Source of the DNA: Betaproteobacteria bacterium
Lineage (GTDB): Bacteria > Pseudomonadota > Gammaproteobacteria > Burkholderiales > Usitatibacteraceae
Direction of reading: 5' to 3'
DNA length: 64,000 bases
Assembly (NCBI GenBank): GCA_016720855.1
Contig: JADKJU010000001.1
Location: 613,501 to 677,500, forward strand
The notes under the pieces were generated by a model, which was not told the DNA's origin, did no database searches, and was given only the letters and a program-made list of their open reading frames with translations. Shown here piece after piece: positions 45,381 to 55,542 of the stretch. Made by a program: the position numbers and the translations under genes. Each line of letters opens with the position of its first letter. The stretch's first letter is position 1.

Positions 45381-46538
45381 TCAGCGCAGGGAAAGACGCC
45401 AGAGCGACGTCACCTCGGCAGCGCGCGCCGCGTGGAGCGGGTCCGCCTCATCGGACACCTTGGGATGCTTCGGCCGCGCATCGATCCGGTCCGCGACCTT
45501 CAGCCCCGCATCATCGAACCACCCGAGCAGCTCCGGCCGTGATCGCAGGCCCAGGTGCTCCGCAAGATCCGACAGGATGAGCCAGCCCTCGCCCGCAGGC
45601 TCGAGATGCGCGGGCAGTCCACGCAGGAATCCCCGCAGCATGCCGCTCTCGGGATCGTAGATCCCGCGTTCGATGGGAGAGCTCGGCCGCGCCGGCACCC
45701 AGGGCGGATTGCAGACCACCAGCCCGGCCCGCCCTTCCGGAAAGAGATCCGCCTGCACGACCTCGACCTGCGCCGCCAGTTCCAGGCGAGCGAGGTTCTC
45801 GCGAGCGCACGCCAGCGCGCGCGGATCCTGGTCGGTCGCGATCACCCGCGTGAAGCCGCGCCGCGCGAGCACGGCCGCCAGCACGCCTGTCCCGGTGCCG
45901 ATGTCGAAGGCCACGCCGGACGACGAATCCGAAGCCGGCAGGCGCGCCTTGGCAACGAGATCCACGTACTCGCGGCGTATGGGCGCGAACACCCCGTAAT
46001 GCGGGTGGATCCTGCCGCCGATAGCCGGGACATCGATTCCCCGGGTGCGCCATTCGTGCGCGCCGATGAGGCCCAGCAACTCGCGCAGCGATGCGACCGA
46101 GGGTCCCTCGGGCGGGCCCCACGCCTCCAGGCACGCCTGCCGCATGTCCGGCGCGCGCCGCAACGCAATGCCGTATCCCTCATCGATTGGCACCAGCAGC
46201 CTGCCCAGCGTGCGGGCGCGCTGCGATTGCGCCTGGCGATGCCGATGGAAGGCCTGAGCGGCCGATGCGGACTCCGGCGAGGCGTGCGCATCCTTCGACT
46301 TTCGCGGCCGGCGGTCCGCGCGGCTCGCGAGCGCCACCAGCATCTGGCGCGCGTTCTGGAAGTCGCTGCGCCACAGGAGAGCCGTGCCCTGGCACGCGAG
46401 GCCGTACGCCTCATCGGCCGTTATCCGGTCATCGACGACGACCACGCGCGCCGGGGGCGGCGCCCCGCTCTCCGAGCGCCAGCGCGCGCAGCGTGCCTCG
46501 CCGTCCTCGGTCCACTCAACGGTCGGCTGCGCGTCCAA
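45381..46538 (-). CDS. Class I SAM-dependent methyltransferase (PrmC/RlmG-like)
   Basis: 385 residues from TTG 46536-46538, 1 base after the MazG-like stop. C-terminal Rossmann methyltransferase: FDIGTGTGVLAAVLARRG, ATDQDPRALACARENL, and NPPW in LVVCNPPWVPARPSS, the motif of amino- or amide-nitrogen methyltransferases acting on DNA, rRNA or Gln. The N-terminal 170 residues are less typical. Target unknown. Confidence 0.8.
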   Translation of the reverse strand: MDAQPTVEWTEDGEARCARWRSESGAPPPARVVVVDDRITADEAYGLACQGTALLWRSDFQNARQMLVALASRADRRPRKSKDAHASPESASAAQAFHRHRQAQSQRARTLGRLLVPIDEGYGIALRRAPDMRQACLEAWGPPEGPSVASLRELLGLIGAHEWRTRGIDVPAIGGRIHPHYGVFAPIRREYVDLVAKARLPASDSSSGVAFDIGTGTGVLAAVLARRGFTRVIATDQDPRALACARENLARLELAAQVEVVQADLFPEGRAGLVVCNPPWVPARPSSPIERGIYDPESGMLRGFLRGLPAHLEPAGEGWLILSDLAEHLGLRSRPELLGWFDDAGLKVADRIDARPKHPKVSDEADPLHAARAAEVTSLWRLSLR

Positions 46539-46539
46539 G

Positions 46540-46887
46540 TCAGAGTTCGGTGTATTTCCTGCTGCTTCCGTGCGCCTTGTCCACGGGATATCTCCTGGCG
46601 TTCTTCAGGAGCTTCTCCCTGGCAGCGGCCATCGGATCGATGCCCAGCTTGTCGCTCAGCCGCACCAGGTACAGGAGTACGTCGGCAATCTCCTCGCCCG
46701 CCGCGGCAAGCGCCTCGGGCGCAAGACTTTGGCTCTGCTCTTCGGTGAGCCACTGGAAATGCTCCAGCAATTCACCCGCTTCTCCCGACAACGCCATCGC
46801 CAGGTTCTTGGGCGAATGAAACTGGTCCCAATCGCGCTCGACGGCGAAGGTCCTCAGTTGCTCACGCAAGTTGTCGAGATCGGTCAT
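46540..46887 (-). CDS. MazG-like nucleotide pyrophosphohydrolase
   Basis: 115 residues. The all-alpha NTP-PPase core is visible: SPKNLAMALSGEAGELLEHF (E-x2-E metal site) and GEEIADVLLYLVRLSDKLGI (E-x2-D). Length and pattern match dCTPase-like DCTPP1/RS21-C6 proteins that hydrolyse non-canonical or surplus nucleotides. Operon with the downstream methyltransferase. Confidence 0.88.
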   Translation of the reverse strand: MTDLDNLREQLRTFAVERDWDQFHSPKNLAMALSGEAGELLEHFQWLTEEQSQSLAPEALAAAGEEIADVLLYLVRLSDKLGIDPMAAAREKLLKNARRYPVDKAHGSSRKYTEL

Positions 46888-47101
46888 GTTGCCGCTCCAG
46901 GGGAGTCAAGGGCACCGAGAGTGCGGCCTGCAGTATTTGGGGCATGGCCGCCGGAGTCAATCCGGTTGGCGCGGGATTGCCGCAAGCATGGGGTTTCGAA
47001 CCGGCGTATTCTGGATTCGACGCCGCTGCCGGCGGCGCCATGCAAGCGTCGAAGCCCACAGTGGAGCGGGCTAACCGGCTTCCAATTTCAAGGAGGCGTT
47101 C

Positions 47102-48820
47102 ATGTCGAGTCGAAGCAATCCTTCCAGGCAGGTGCTGCGCCTGGCCGGGGTGATTCTCGGCGCCATGCTTTCGCTGCAGGCCCTGTCGCAGGCGGGGACG
47201 GAAATGCGCGTCACCGTCACCCTCAACGATCACACCTTCCTCGACAGCCCGATAGCCGGAGGCATTGCCCTGACTTGCAAGGGCACGCCCACGTGCGTGG
47301 CGGACACCACCTACCTGGACTTCACCCCGTACTTCGCGGGCCTGTGCTCCAACGCCCTGGTTGGCACGTTCAACGGCTCGATGACCGGGCTGAATCTCGC
47401 CCAATCCGGGGCAATACAGGGGCAGATGAACCTGCTGGGCTCGACCCCGACCCCGAATGCGGACGGTACCTGCTCGCTCACGCCCACGGACATCACCTAC
47501 TTCTACACCGGGACCTGGGACCTCGGCAGCAGGACCGGCACGCTCTCGATCAACAGGACCGAGTGCGTATCCCAGGGGATTTCGCTTTGCACCGGAGCCA
47601 ACACGCCCCCATTCACGGGTTCGCTCAAGGCCGACGCGATTCCGCCGCCGGTCTTTCCGATGACCGTGCGATCGGAAATCAATGCGGTATCCGCCACCGC
47701 GTCCGCGGACATCGAGTTCCGGCCGCAGGATGTGGGAACGAACGGCAGCGTCTTCGTCTTCGCCCTGGCGCCCGCCACGCTGGTGAAGGGCGGCGAGGAT
47801 CCCAAGGCGATGCGCTTCGGATTCGCCAAGGACGCGAGGAAGGTCGATACACCCATCGCCTGCGTGCTCGCGCAGCTCTCGCAGTCGGGGCAGATGACCG
47901 CGGTCACTTCCTCCCAGCTCCAGGCCTACGTGACGGGCGTCCTGTCGGCACAGGGGGCCTCGGTCGCGATCCTGACCGGCGTCCCGACGAGCAGCGTGGC
48001 CGGGGCGACGTTCTTCGTGGGCTACGGCTCCAGCGGATCCTCGATGATCAACACCGGCATCAATCGCGGGGCGGTCACCGTACCGGCCGCGGTCCAGTGC
48101 CAGCCGGGCCCGCCACAGACGGGCTGGTGGTGGAATCCCCAGGAAGACGGGCGCGGCTTTTCGCTCGAGGTGCGCGGCAACAACATCTTCTTCGCCGGTT
48201 TTCTCTACGACGTCTCGGGACGTTCGACCTGGTACGTCTCCACCGGCGCGGTGTCGCTCGACGGGTCCTACTACACCGGGGACCTGCTGAGCGCGAGTGG
48301 CGGGCAGACGCTGGGCGGAGCCTACCCGGGGTTCCCCGCACTCAGGAGCGTCGGCCCCATCACGCTCACCTTCCACTCGGCAAGCCAGGGCACGTTGGTA
48401 TGGCCAGGCGGCACGGTGCCGATCCAGCGATTCAACATCGTCCCCAACGGGCTGAACCTTCCTCCCGCTGCGGGGCAACCCGAGAGCGGATGGTGGTGGA
48501 ACGAGGAGGAATCCGGACGCGGGTTTTTCCTCGAATGGCAGGGGGGAACGCTCGACATCGCCGGCTACATGTATGACGACCCCGGCAACTCCGTGTGGTA
48601 TCTCACGGTCGGGGCGATCGGCGGGACGCCCACGGCCAGGTCCTTCCAGGGCAACTGGTGGAGCTATGGCAATGGCCAGACCCTCACCGGGGCGTGGAAG
48701 CCCAATACGCGCCTGAGCACCAACGTCGCCCCCGTGACGATCCAGTTCAGCAGTACCGAAACCGCGGTCATGACGCTGCCCAACGGGCGCACCACGAATC
48801 TCAAACGGCATCGGTTCTAG
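47102..48820 (+). CDS. Secreted protein with C-terminal WWWN/GRGF repeat module (paralogue C)
   Basis: 572 residues, AAGGAGG 5 bases before the ATG. Signal peptide ends near LSLQALSQAG. The N-terminal 170 residues have paired Cys (LTCKGTPTCVADTTY). Then the shared domain (EFRPQDVGTNGSVFVFALAP; LQAYVTGVLSAQGASVAILT) and repeats GWWWNPQEDGRGFSLEVRGN and GWWWNEEESGRGFFLEWQGG; ends NLKRHRF. More diverged in DNA than paralogues A and B. Function unknown. Confidence 0.8.
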   Translation: MSSRSNPSRQVLRLAGVILGAMLSLQALSQAGTEMRVTVTLNDHTFLDSPIAGGIALTCKGTPTCVADTTYLDFTPYFAGLCSNALVGTFNGSMTGLNLAQSGAIQGQMNLLGSTPTPNADGTCSLTPTDITYFYTGTWDLGSRTGTLSINRTECVSQGISLCTGANTPPFTGSLKADAIPPPVFPMTVRSEINAVSATASADIEFRPQDVGTNGSVFVFALAPATLVKGGEDPKAMRFGFAKDARKVDTPIACVLAQLSQSGQMTAVTSSQLQAYVTGVLSAQGASVAILTGVPTSSVAGATFFVGYGSSGSSMINTGINRGAVTVPAAVQCQPGPPQTGWWWNPQEDGRGFSLEVRGNNIFFAGFLYDVSGRSTWYVSTGAVSLDGSYYTGDLLSASGGQTLGGAYPGFPALRSVGPITLTFHSASQGTLVWPGGTVPIQRFNIVPNGLNLPPAAGQPESGWWWNEEESGRGFFLEWQGGTLDIAGYMYDDPGNSVWYLTVGAIGGTPTARSFQGNWWSYGNGQTLTGAWKPNTRLSTNVAPVTIQFSSTETAVMTLPNGRTTNLKRHRF

Positions 48821-48930
48821 CGCCTGCCTGGGGAGGTCGTCCCCGGCGATGCCGGAGTCCGCTCGCGCAAGGAACCCTCGCCATCGTCGCGGGTGTTTCC
48901 CTTGGCGCAGGGGCGATCCGGAAGAAACCT

Positions 48931-49004
48931 TGGAGGCGCGGGCCGGAATCGAACCGACGTAGACGGATTTGCAATCCGCTGCATAACCACTTTGCTACCG
49001 CGCC
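48931..49004 (-). tRNA. tRNA-Cys (anticodon GCA)
   Basis: On the minus strand GGCGCGG (48998-49004) pairs with CCGCGCC (48935-48941), and CCA is encoded at 48931-48933. Anticodon loop GGATTGCAAATCC with GCA, T-arm TCGGTTCGATTCCGG. In many proteobacteria tRNA-Cys directly follows tRNA-Gly(GCC) after pgsA; here the two are separated by the integrated element. Confidence 0.95.
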
Positions 49005-49056
49005 TGAACGCTTGAAACGAAGCGGGGGGAGGATAGACCTCCCCCCGAAGGGAAAA

Positions 49057-49103
49057 TGGAGCGGCAGAAGAGTCTCGAACTCTCGACCTCAACCTTGGCA
49101 AGG
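49057..49103 (-). other. Left attachment site: displaced 3' half of tRNA-Gly(GCC)
   Basis: A 47-base segment identical to 58122-58168, covering CCA, T-arm, variable loop and anticodon arm of tRNA-Gly(GCC). Beyond 49103 the match stops abruptly, so the tRNA 5' half is missing and this copy cannot be functional. It is the att scar left when an element inserted at the tRNA 3' end and restored the gene with its own copy. Confidence 0.92.
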
Positions 49104-49272
49104 CCGGTCCCCCACCGCGCAACCACTGACAACCCCCAAATTATACAATAGATTGTTGTCCGGCGTAGCGCTCCGAAGCATCTCACCTGAACCGCAGCAG
49201 GGCGTAGCCAGTCTGCGCATCTCACTTGCTCGCGCTGGGCGCCCGAAAGAACAAAGCCAACAAGCCTAAATC

Positions 49273-52200
49273 GTGCCGCGCGACTACATTCCCCTAGATC
49301 GCACCTTCTATCCCGTTCAGGAAGGCGAGCGCACCGTCGCTATCTGGTTCTCACTCGCCGGTCGGGGCGAGTTACGTTGGGAAGATTTGCTGCGGTACTG
49401 GCGCGTCGTGATTCTGGCGGAAGGCGGAAGCGGTAAGACGGCCGAGCTCGAGCACGCGGCCCGCGCTCAGATCGCCGACGGGCGCCAAGCCTTCTTCGGT
49501 CGCCTGGTAACCGTGGCCAATAGGGGCCTGCCGGAAGGACTCGAGATCGGCCGGGACACCTTCGCCACGTGGAAGGCCTCCGGGGAGCCCGCTTGGCTCT
49601 TCTTGGATTCGGTAGATGAAGCTAAGGGGGAAGGCGTGAGAGTAGGCGACGCGTTCCGCGCCGTGGCCTCGGGGATCGAAGGGGCCGCCTCCCGCATCCA
49701 TATCGTGATCTCGGGACGCTTTACGGACTGGGAACCGCAAGGCGATCTCGCCCTCTTCAAGCGCGACCTCACTTGGTCCGCTGCAGCCACCGATGAAATC
49801 TCCGAGGATCCGGACAAGCTGCTCTTGGAGATCGTGAACGGCGAAGCCCGCCGACAGCGCTTTGCCCCGCACCGGAAGGTCGACGACACCCATGAGGCGC
49901 TGGTGGTCGGCCTCTCCCCAATGAGCCCTACCCAGGTCAATGCATATGCACATGCCAGAGGCGTTCATGACGTCGCTGCGTTCGTGGAGGCGGTGGACGC
50001 AGGGAACCTCAGCACGTTCGTGCGTCGACCAATGGACTTGGACTGGCTGGTTACCTATTGGAACCGAGAAGGTCGATTTGAACGGTTGGAAACCATGCTC
50101 GAGGCCAACCTGCTGCAGCGACTTAAGGAACCTGATACCCATCGTCGCCGCGGCGAGCGCTTTAGCAAAGAATCGGGAATGCGTGCGCTCGAACGGATCG
50201 GCGCCGCGCTGGTATTGGGACGAGTTGACGAGATCGCGATACCCGATTCCGAGGCAAGCGAGCCTCAAAGCGACAAGGCCCTCGCACTGGACCAGATTCT
50301 TCCGGACTGGAACAATGCTCAGCAGATCGAGCTGCTGAATCGCCCGGTGTTCGACCCCGCTCGTGAAGGCCGTGTTCGCCTTCATAACGACAATGGCGGC
50401 GAAGTTCGAGCCTACCTCGCTGCGCGGTGGCTGCGCCGACTCCTTGCACAAGGCGAAGGCCACCTCTCGGTAGCCGCGTTGAAGCGACTCCTGTTCGCCA
50501 CCTCTTATGACGTCGAGCTAGTAAAACCCTCGATGCGGGCCACGGCGGCCTGGCTCTCGCTCTGGGTACCGGCGGTCTGTGAGTTCGTCTTGGCCGTGGA
50601 TCCTCGACTTCTCATGGACGCGGGAGACGCGGCCGGCCTTCCACGAACGGCGCGCGAACAGGCGCTTGAGCGCTGGACCGAGGAAGCCAAAAGCGCGCAA
50701 TTCATTGGCATGCCAGATCGCCGTGCTCTCGCCCGATTCGCGCAGCCCGATCTGGCGACCAAGGTACGCGCTTTGTGGAAGCTCCACGGGAAACAACCCG
50801 ACGCGCGCTCGTTCCTTCTCTTTACGATCCAAGCGGGGCGACTCGTCGATTGCGCTGATCTCGCTGAAGCAGCCGCCACCGGCAGTGGGATGGACAGTGA
50901 GAGCCGTACCCATGGCACGCTTGCTCTCCTTGATGTGGGGAATCCCGACGCCCTCACGCGCCTCGCGCGCCATGTTCACGCAAACGCGGGCGGAGACTCT
51001 GCGAGCATCGTGTGGCGGGTAGTCGAAGCGCTCTATCCCCGCCACATCACCGACGACGAACTGCTGGACATCATGCGGGCCACGTACAAGACCGCCACGC
51101 GCCACATCGAGCGCTTCGAGTATGTAGCACCCACGCTCGCGAAAAATCTCGATCGACCCGACCGCGTGGAGCACGTTCTCAAAGGCACTCTTAACCTGGC
51201 GCAGCTCCATCGGCCGGGGAGGAATGAACGCCGCAGTCAAGAGAACCGCGACCGCTTCTTGCCCACGATCGAAGCGTTCGGAGAGCGCTTGTTGGAACTC
51301 ACCCCGACAACGCAGGCACCAGCAGCCGCCATCGATGCTGCGATCGACGCCAAGCACGAGCGACGCTACCGACCACTCCCGAGTCGCGAAGAGAACGACC
51401 TGTATGCGCTCTTGAATGCGACGCCCGAACGACGAGCAGCGTCGCTTTGGCACGCCGCCGCCAAGTTCCCCTCCAACTCGCGCGGCGACATCGATGACAT
51501 CTTCACTTTGCAATATCTCGGCTTCGCGCCCGATCTGGTGGCCGAGGATGCTACGTGGCTGCTCGAAGCCGCGCGCTCGCGACCGTTGCCGAAGGATCGA
51601 CGGCTAGCCGCCAACGCGGTTCTGCGCCTATCGGTTGTAGACGGAAAGCCCACTGGACCACTACTTGATGCGCTCAAGCAGATCGGGGACGGCGATGCGG
51701 CCGTGTCCGAGGTGGTGAAGGTGTGGACCACGCCGCGCACGCCCACGGCGGACGACATCGAGCATGCGCGTGTGATGGAAGAGCTCGAGCAGCGCAACGC
51801 CCGTGACCGCAAGGCCCTGAATGATAGGTGGCTCAACTTCGCCGCCAGGATACGCGCTGACCCGTCATCTATTCGGACACCGGCCTCAGCGAAACCAGGG
51901 AGCATGTCAGGCGCCCTATATGACTGCCATCAATTGCTTTCCCTATTGGCGCATGAGGACAATCGCTACGGCATCTCTTCCGTCGATCCTCTGCGCTCCA
52001 TTTTGGGTGACGCCGCAGCCGAGGTCACGAAGCAAGCGCTGATTGCGTATTGGCGCACCTGGCAACCCGCCATACGTTCCGAGACGCCTGAGATGCATTT
52101 GCACGCCATGTCTCACGGTGACCGCCTCGGGCTGGCCGGGGTATCGATCGAAGCGGCCTCGTCGCCCGCGTGGGCTCGTACGCTGACGCGTGCGGAGGCC

Positions 52201-53124
52201 GCGACCGCAACGCGTTACGCCCTACTCGAGTTGAACGGTTTCGCCGATTGGATAGAGGACGTCGCGCAATCGCATCCGGCTGTCGTTGCCGACATCCTAG
52301 CGCGTGCCTTGCGCGAGGAACTGTCACCGAACTACAAGGGCGAGCGAGATATCCTCCGAAAACTCACCAGCACGTCGCCAGCGATTTTGGCGCTTGTCCG
52401 ACCGACGCTTATCGATGCGGTCGATCGACGGGGTGATCTCGCGGACGTCGTCCTCGCGCTCGCTCTGGAATGCCTGATCCGCGCGGGCGAGTTCAAGGGT
52501 CTCGAAGGGACGCTGAAGAAGAAGGTTCGCAGCGCGAAGGGTGTCTCGGCCCAGGCGGCGTACCTGGCCGCGATGTTTCGGATCGCGCCCGCCTCGGCCA
52601 CCGGCACGCTTGAGTTGACCTTGAAGCGCCTGCCCGCCCCCCGTCGAGCTCCCCTGGTCCAAGCTGTACTTCCGAGCATGTTTGGCGACGAGATGCGGGG
52701 GAGATCCGCCTTAAACTTCGACACGATCCCAGCCGAAGCCTTGGAGGATATGGTCCGGCTAGCCTTTGCTCACGTGAGAGTCGGCGACAACCTGGAGGAC
52801 CTGGGCGTGTATTCGCGGACTCAACGCGACGATGCTGAGAGCGTTCGTAACCGACTCCTCAACTTGCTCGTAAACCGTCCTGGGCCCTATACGTTCTACG
52901 CAGTCGGGCGCCTGCAGCGTGAACCCAATCACCTCGGCGTGCCCATGGCCAACCTGGCTTCCATGGCCTATACGCGGGCCGCGATGGACGCCGAAAGGTC
53001 GCGCTGGCCTCCGAATCACGTATACCAGTTCGAGCGTGATGCCATGATGTGTCCGCGGACTAGTTGTGGTTTCTACGACCGTTGTTCACGAACTTGCGGC
53101 CGTCGGCTGATGGGTGGGAGGTAA
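49273..53124 (+). pseudogene. STAND/NACHT-like NTPase, 3' end cut off by an IS481-type insertion
   Basis: Starts at GTG 49273. As read it has 1283 residues, but the final 20 codons (from 53064) are IS sequence. P-loop AEGGSGKT (residues 49-56) and Walker B WLFLDSVDEAK (108-117), then ISGRFTDW, a sensor-like motif. The remainder (about 300-1260) is helical and repeat-like, as in sensor arms of STAND proteins. The native frame continues after the IS at 54102 to the stop at 54623, giving 1437 codons and a C-terminal nuclease domain. Large NTPase-nuclease proteins of this build occur in defence islands. Truncated product probably lacks effector activity. Confidence 0.85.
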
Positions 53125-54096
53125 TTGAGGCTAGCATGTGGTCGCTCCTGATTGTAGAAGGCAAGCCATCGGGCGAGGTGCTGCGTGCGGATAGCGCTGG
53201 TGAGGTATGCGCGTCCGTAGGCCCATTCCCTGAGCATGGTCTGGATGAAGCGCTCTGCCTTGCCGTTGGTTTGCGGGGTGTAGGGCTTGGTACGCAGATG
53301 TCGCAGCTCCAACGTGTGGCAGGCATCACGGAATCGATGGGATCGGTAGCCTGTGCCGTTATCGGTGAGCAATCTCTTGATCGTGATTCCCTGCTTGGCA
53401 TACCAGCTCGTGGCGCGATGCAGGAAGGCTGCGCATGTGTCCCCCTTTTCGTCGGGCAGGACTTCGGCGTATGCAATCCGGGAATGGTCATCGATGGCAA
53501 CGTGGACGAACTCCCACCCCGCGCCGTAGCTCTTGCTGGTGCGGTTGCCGGTGACGCGATGACCCGGACTGCGGAATCTGGCGAGTTTCTTGATGTCCAG
53601 GTGAAGCAGATCGCCAGGCCGGCGTCGTTCATAGCGACAGGGCGGCCGTACAGGCTCGAGGGCGTGCTGTGGGCCCAGACCTCGGCGTGCCAGTACCGCG
53701 CTGACGGTCGAGCGCGCAAGCCCCAGTTGCTCTCCGATGGCTCGTGCGGGCTGACGGAAGTGCCGGAAGTACTCAACAAGTTCGGCCCAGTCGTCCGGCA
53801 GCGCGTGTGGCTGCCGATGCGCTCTCGACGAGCGGTCGCGAAGACTGGCCAACCCATCGTCTCGGAAGCGCCTGAGCCACTTGTACGCCGTACGCGGGCT
53901 GATACCGGCGGCGTGCGCCGCCTCGCAACACTCCAGCCCGCCTCCAGAATGCGGCGGACAAGCAACTCTCGACTGGCCGGTGTGGTGCGGGCATTCTCAT
54001 GGATGTTCATCCGGGCTTCTCCCTTGATGTTGGTCGGCTCGCACCAACCAGCTTCTCGGGTTTAGCTCGGATGAACAACCTTCATAGAAATCACAA
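53064..54096 (-). mobile_element. IS481-family insertion sequence (1033 bp)
   Basis: Imperfect terminal inverted repeats: 53064 onward TTGTGGTTTCTACGACCGTT and, on the minus strand from 54096, TTGTGATTTCTATGAAGGTT, both continuing GTTCA. Direct target duplication CTAG at 53060-53063 and 54097-54100. One transposase reading region on the minus strand. The element splits the STAND NTPase gene. Confidence 0.9.
53073..54010 (-). pseudogene. IS481-family DDE transposase, frameshifted
   Basis: Starts at ATG 54008-54010 (MNIHENARTTPASRELLVRR...EAGWSVA). The helix-turn-helix continues one frame over (EAAHAAGISPRTAYKWLRRF), so one base is missing near 53924. The DDE core is then open to 53073: GDLLHLDIKKLARF, LLTDNGTGYRSHRF and NGKAERFIQTML supply D, D and E. 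A 938-base span is one short of 313 codons. The copy is probably not self-mobile unless frameshifting occurs. Confidence 0.85.
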
Positions 54097-54100
54097 CTAG

Positions 54101-54623
54101 TCAGGATCTGCAAGCAGTCGCCATCGGCGCCCTCGCGGACCTCCAACAGAAGCTCCTGAGCGACGATAATTCTCTCGCCGGCATCGTGGCCACATTGCCG
54201 AATGAAGAGGCTGTGCAGCAATGGGTCCGAGACCAGATTGAAGTGCTCTTCGGCCGTGCTTTTGTCATCGAACGCGAACCGCACGTCCACGACGAGAAGG
54301 AACCGGACCTGCGGCTTAGCTCTCGGGACACCAACGCCAAGAGTCCCATCGAGATCAAGCTGTCGACTTGGACTTTGAAGGAACTCGAGGAAGCGATCAC
54401 GAAACAACTGATCGGACGCTATCTCAAGAACCCCGAATATCGCTTCGGAGTCCTCCTTATCGTCCACCAGAAATCACGCCCCGTTGGGTGGAAACACAAG
54501 AACGGGAAGTTCCTCTCCTTTGAAGATATCGTCGCGCATCTGCGGGAGCTAGCGCGTTCCATCGGTGCCGCGAGCGCCACCGCCGCACAGGTGCAAGTCG
54601 TCGTTCTCGACGTCACCCTTTGA
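54101..54623 (+). pseudogene. C-terminal PD-(D/E)XK nuclease part of the interrupted STAND protein
   Basis: Continues the frame of the gene broken at 53063: the split codon AG|T is completed by T54101 and the frame from CAG 54102 runs to TGA 54621-54623 (173 residues). Contains EPHVHDEKEPDLRLSSRD then SPIEIKLSTWTLKELEEA: Glu, Pro-Asp and Glu-x-Lys in nuclease spacing (reconstructed residues 1332-1350), followed by QLIGRYLKNPEYRFGVLLIV, typical of Mrr-like folds. It might be translated alone from ATG 54186 (145 residues). Confidence 0.82.
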
Positions 54624-55417
54624 ACGAATTCCCCTTGGGTTTTTTGGAACTGCACGCGGGCCTGCTCGACGTGCCGGGTCCGGACCAGGTTCTGGTGAAG
54701 GTCATGAAGGCCGAGAACTTCGCGCGGTCGGTGTGTGAAAGGTACCTACACTTCAACCGCGTTGACGGCTACCGCGATTTTCCAGATGCCGACCACGAGG
54801 ATGGCGCTCAGCTTCCGGGCGATCGTGTGGGGAATGTGGCGTCTCGGTTCGAGAAATCGCAGGACTTCACAGCCAGCCACTATTACGACCTTTCGCGCGC
54901 GCGGACCTACGCGTATTGCGTTTCCCTCAACGACAGCCCGCGATTGTGGGAGTACGGTGCCGGCGCCCCGCGCGGTCAGATTGGCATCTACTTCCGATTT
55001 GGAAAGCTTCGGTCGTACCTCAACGAGCTATACGGGGACAAGGCGGCAAAGCCCGAGGTCGACGGCCACGCGATGCAACAGATTCTTTCCCTCAACTATG
55101 GACTTGTCCGCTACATAGATCGCAACAGTCACCGGGAAAACGCCAACCTCCTGCCGAACCCGATCATTTACACGTTTCTCAAAGACCTCAAGTTCGCGGA
55201 CGAGGCTGAGTTGCGTATCACTCTTTCTGCTATCGGGATCGGGAGTTTTCAGGTCAACGGGAACTCCGTCGGCTTTCCCAACTGTCTGCGGTTTCCCTTC
55301 GACTATGTCGAGGCGCTGAAGCGAGGTGCCATTGAAAGATTTGAGAAGTCGGCGGATTGCGATCCAGATTGGCTCCGCGATGCCTTGGAGCCAACCGGCA
55401 TAGTTGTCGAACGGTAG
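54620..55417 (+). CDS. DUF2971-like protein coupled to the STAND nuclease gene
   Basis: 265 residues from TTG 54620, overlapping the preceding TGA (TTGA), so translation was coupled to the STAND gene. Pattern resembles DUF2971: an early segment with RDFPDADHEDGAQLPGD, a central LWEYGAGAPRGQIGIYFRFG (like W-x-Y-G-x3-G-x2-F), and a C-terminal FPFDYVEALKRGAIERF. DUF2971 proteins are uncharacterised and recur near defence and restriction genes. Homology call is moderate; the coupling is seen directly. Confidence 0.65.
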   Translation: MNEFPLGFLELHAGLLDVPGPDQVLVKVMKAENFARSVCERYLHFNRVDGYRDFPDADHEDGAQLPGDRVGNVASRFEKSQDFTASHYYDLSRARTYAYCVSLNDSPRLWEYGAGAPRGQIGIYFRFGKLRSYLNELYGDKAAKPEVDGHAMQQILSLNYGLVRYIDRNSHRENANLLPNPIIYTFLKDLKFADEAELRITLSAIGIGSFQVNGNSVGFPNCLRFPFDYVEALKRGAIERFEKSADCDPDWLRDALEPTGIVVER

Positions 55418-55542
55418 CTGCGCTCAACTCTCATCCCGCACACTAATCGTTTACTGAGCCGCGCGCAGGTATATGTACCGGATCCGCCGCGAGATACCTC
55501 GGTGGATCACTTCAACAAGTCCCTGATCATCGCTAGCGAACA

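Noticed and set aside
49057..49103. Second tRNA-Gly gene
   Set aside because: Only the 3' 47 bases are present; no acceptor 5' strand or D-arm, so it is an attachment scar.
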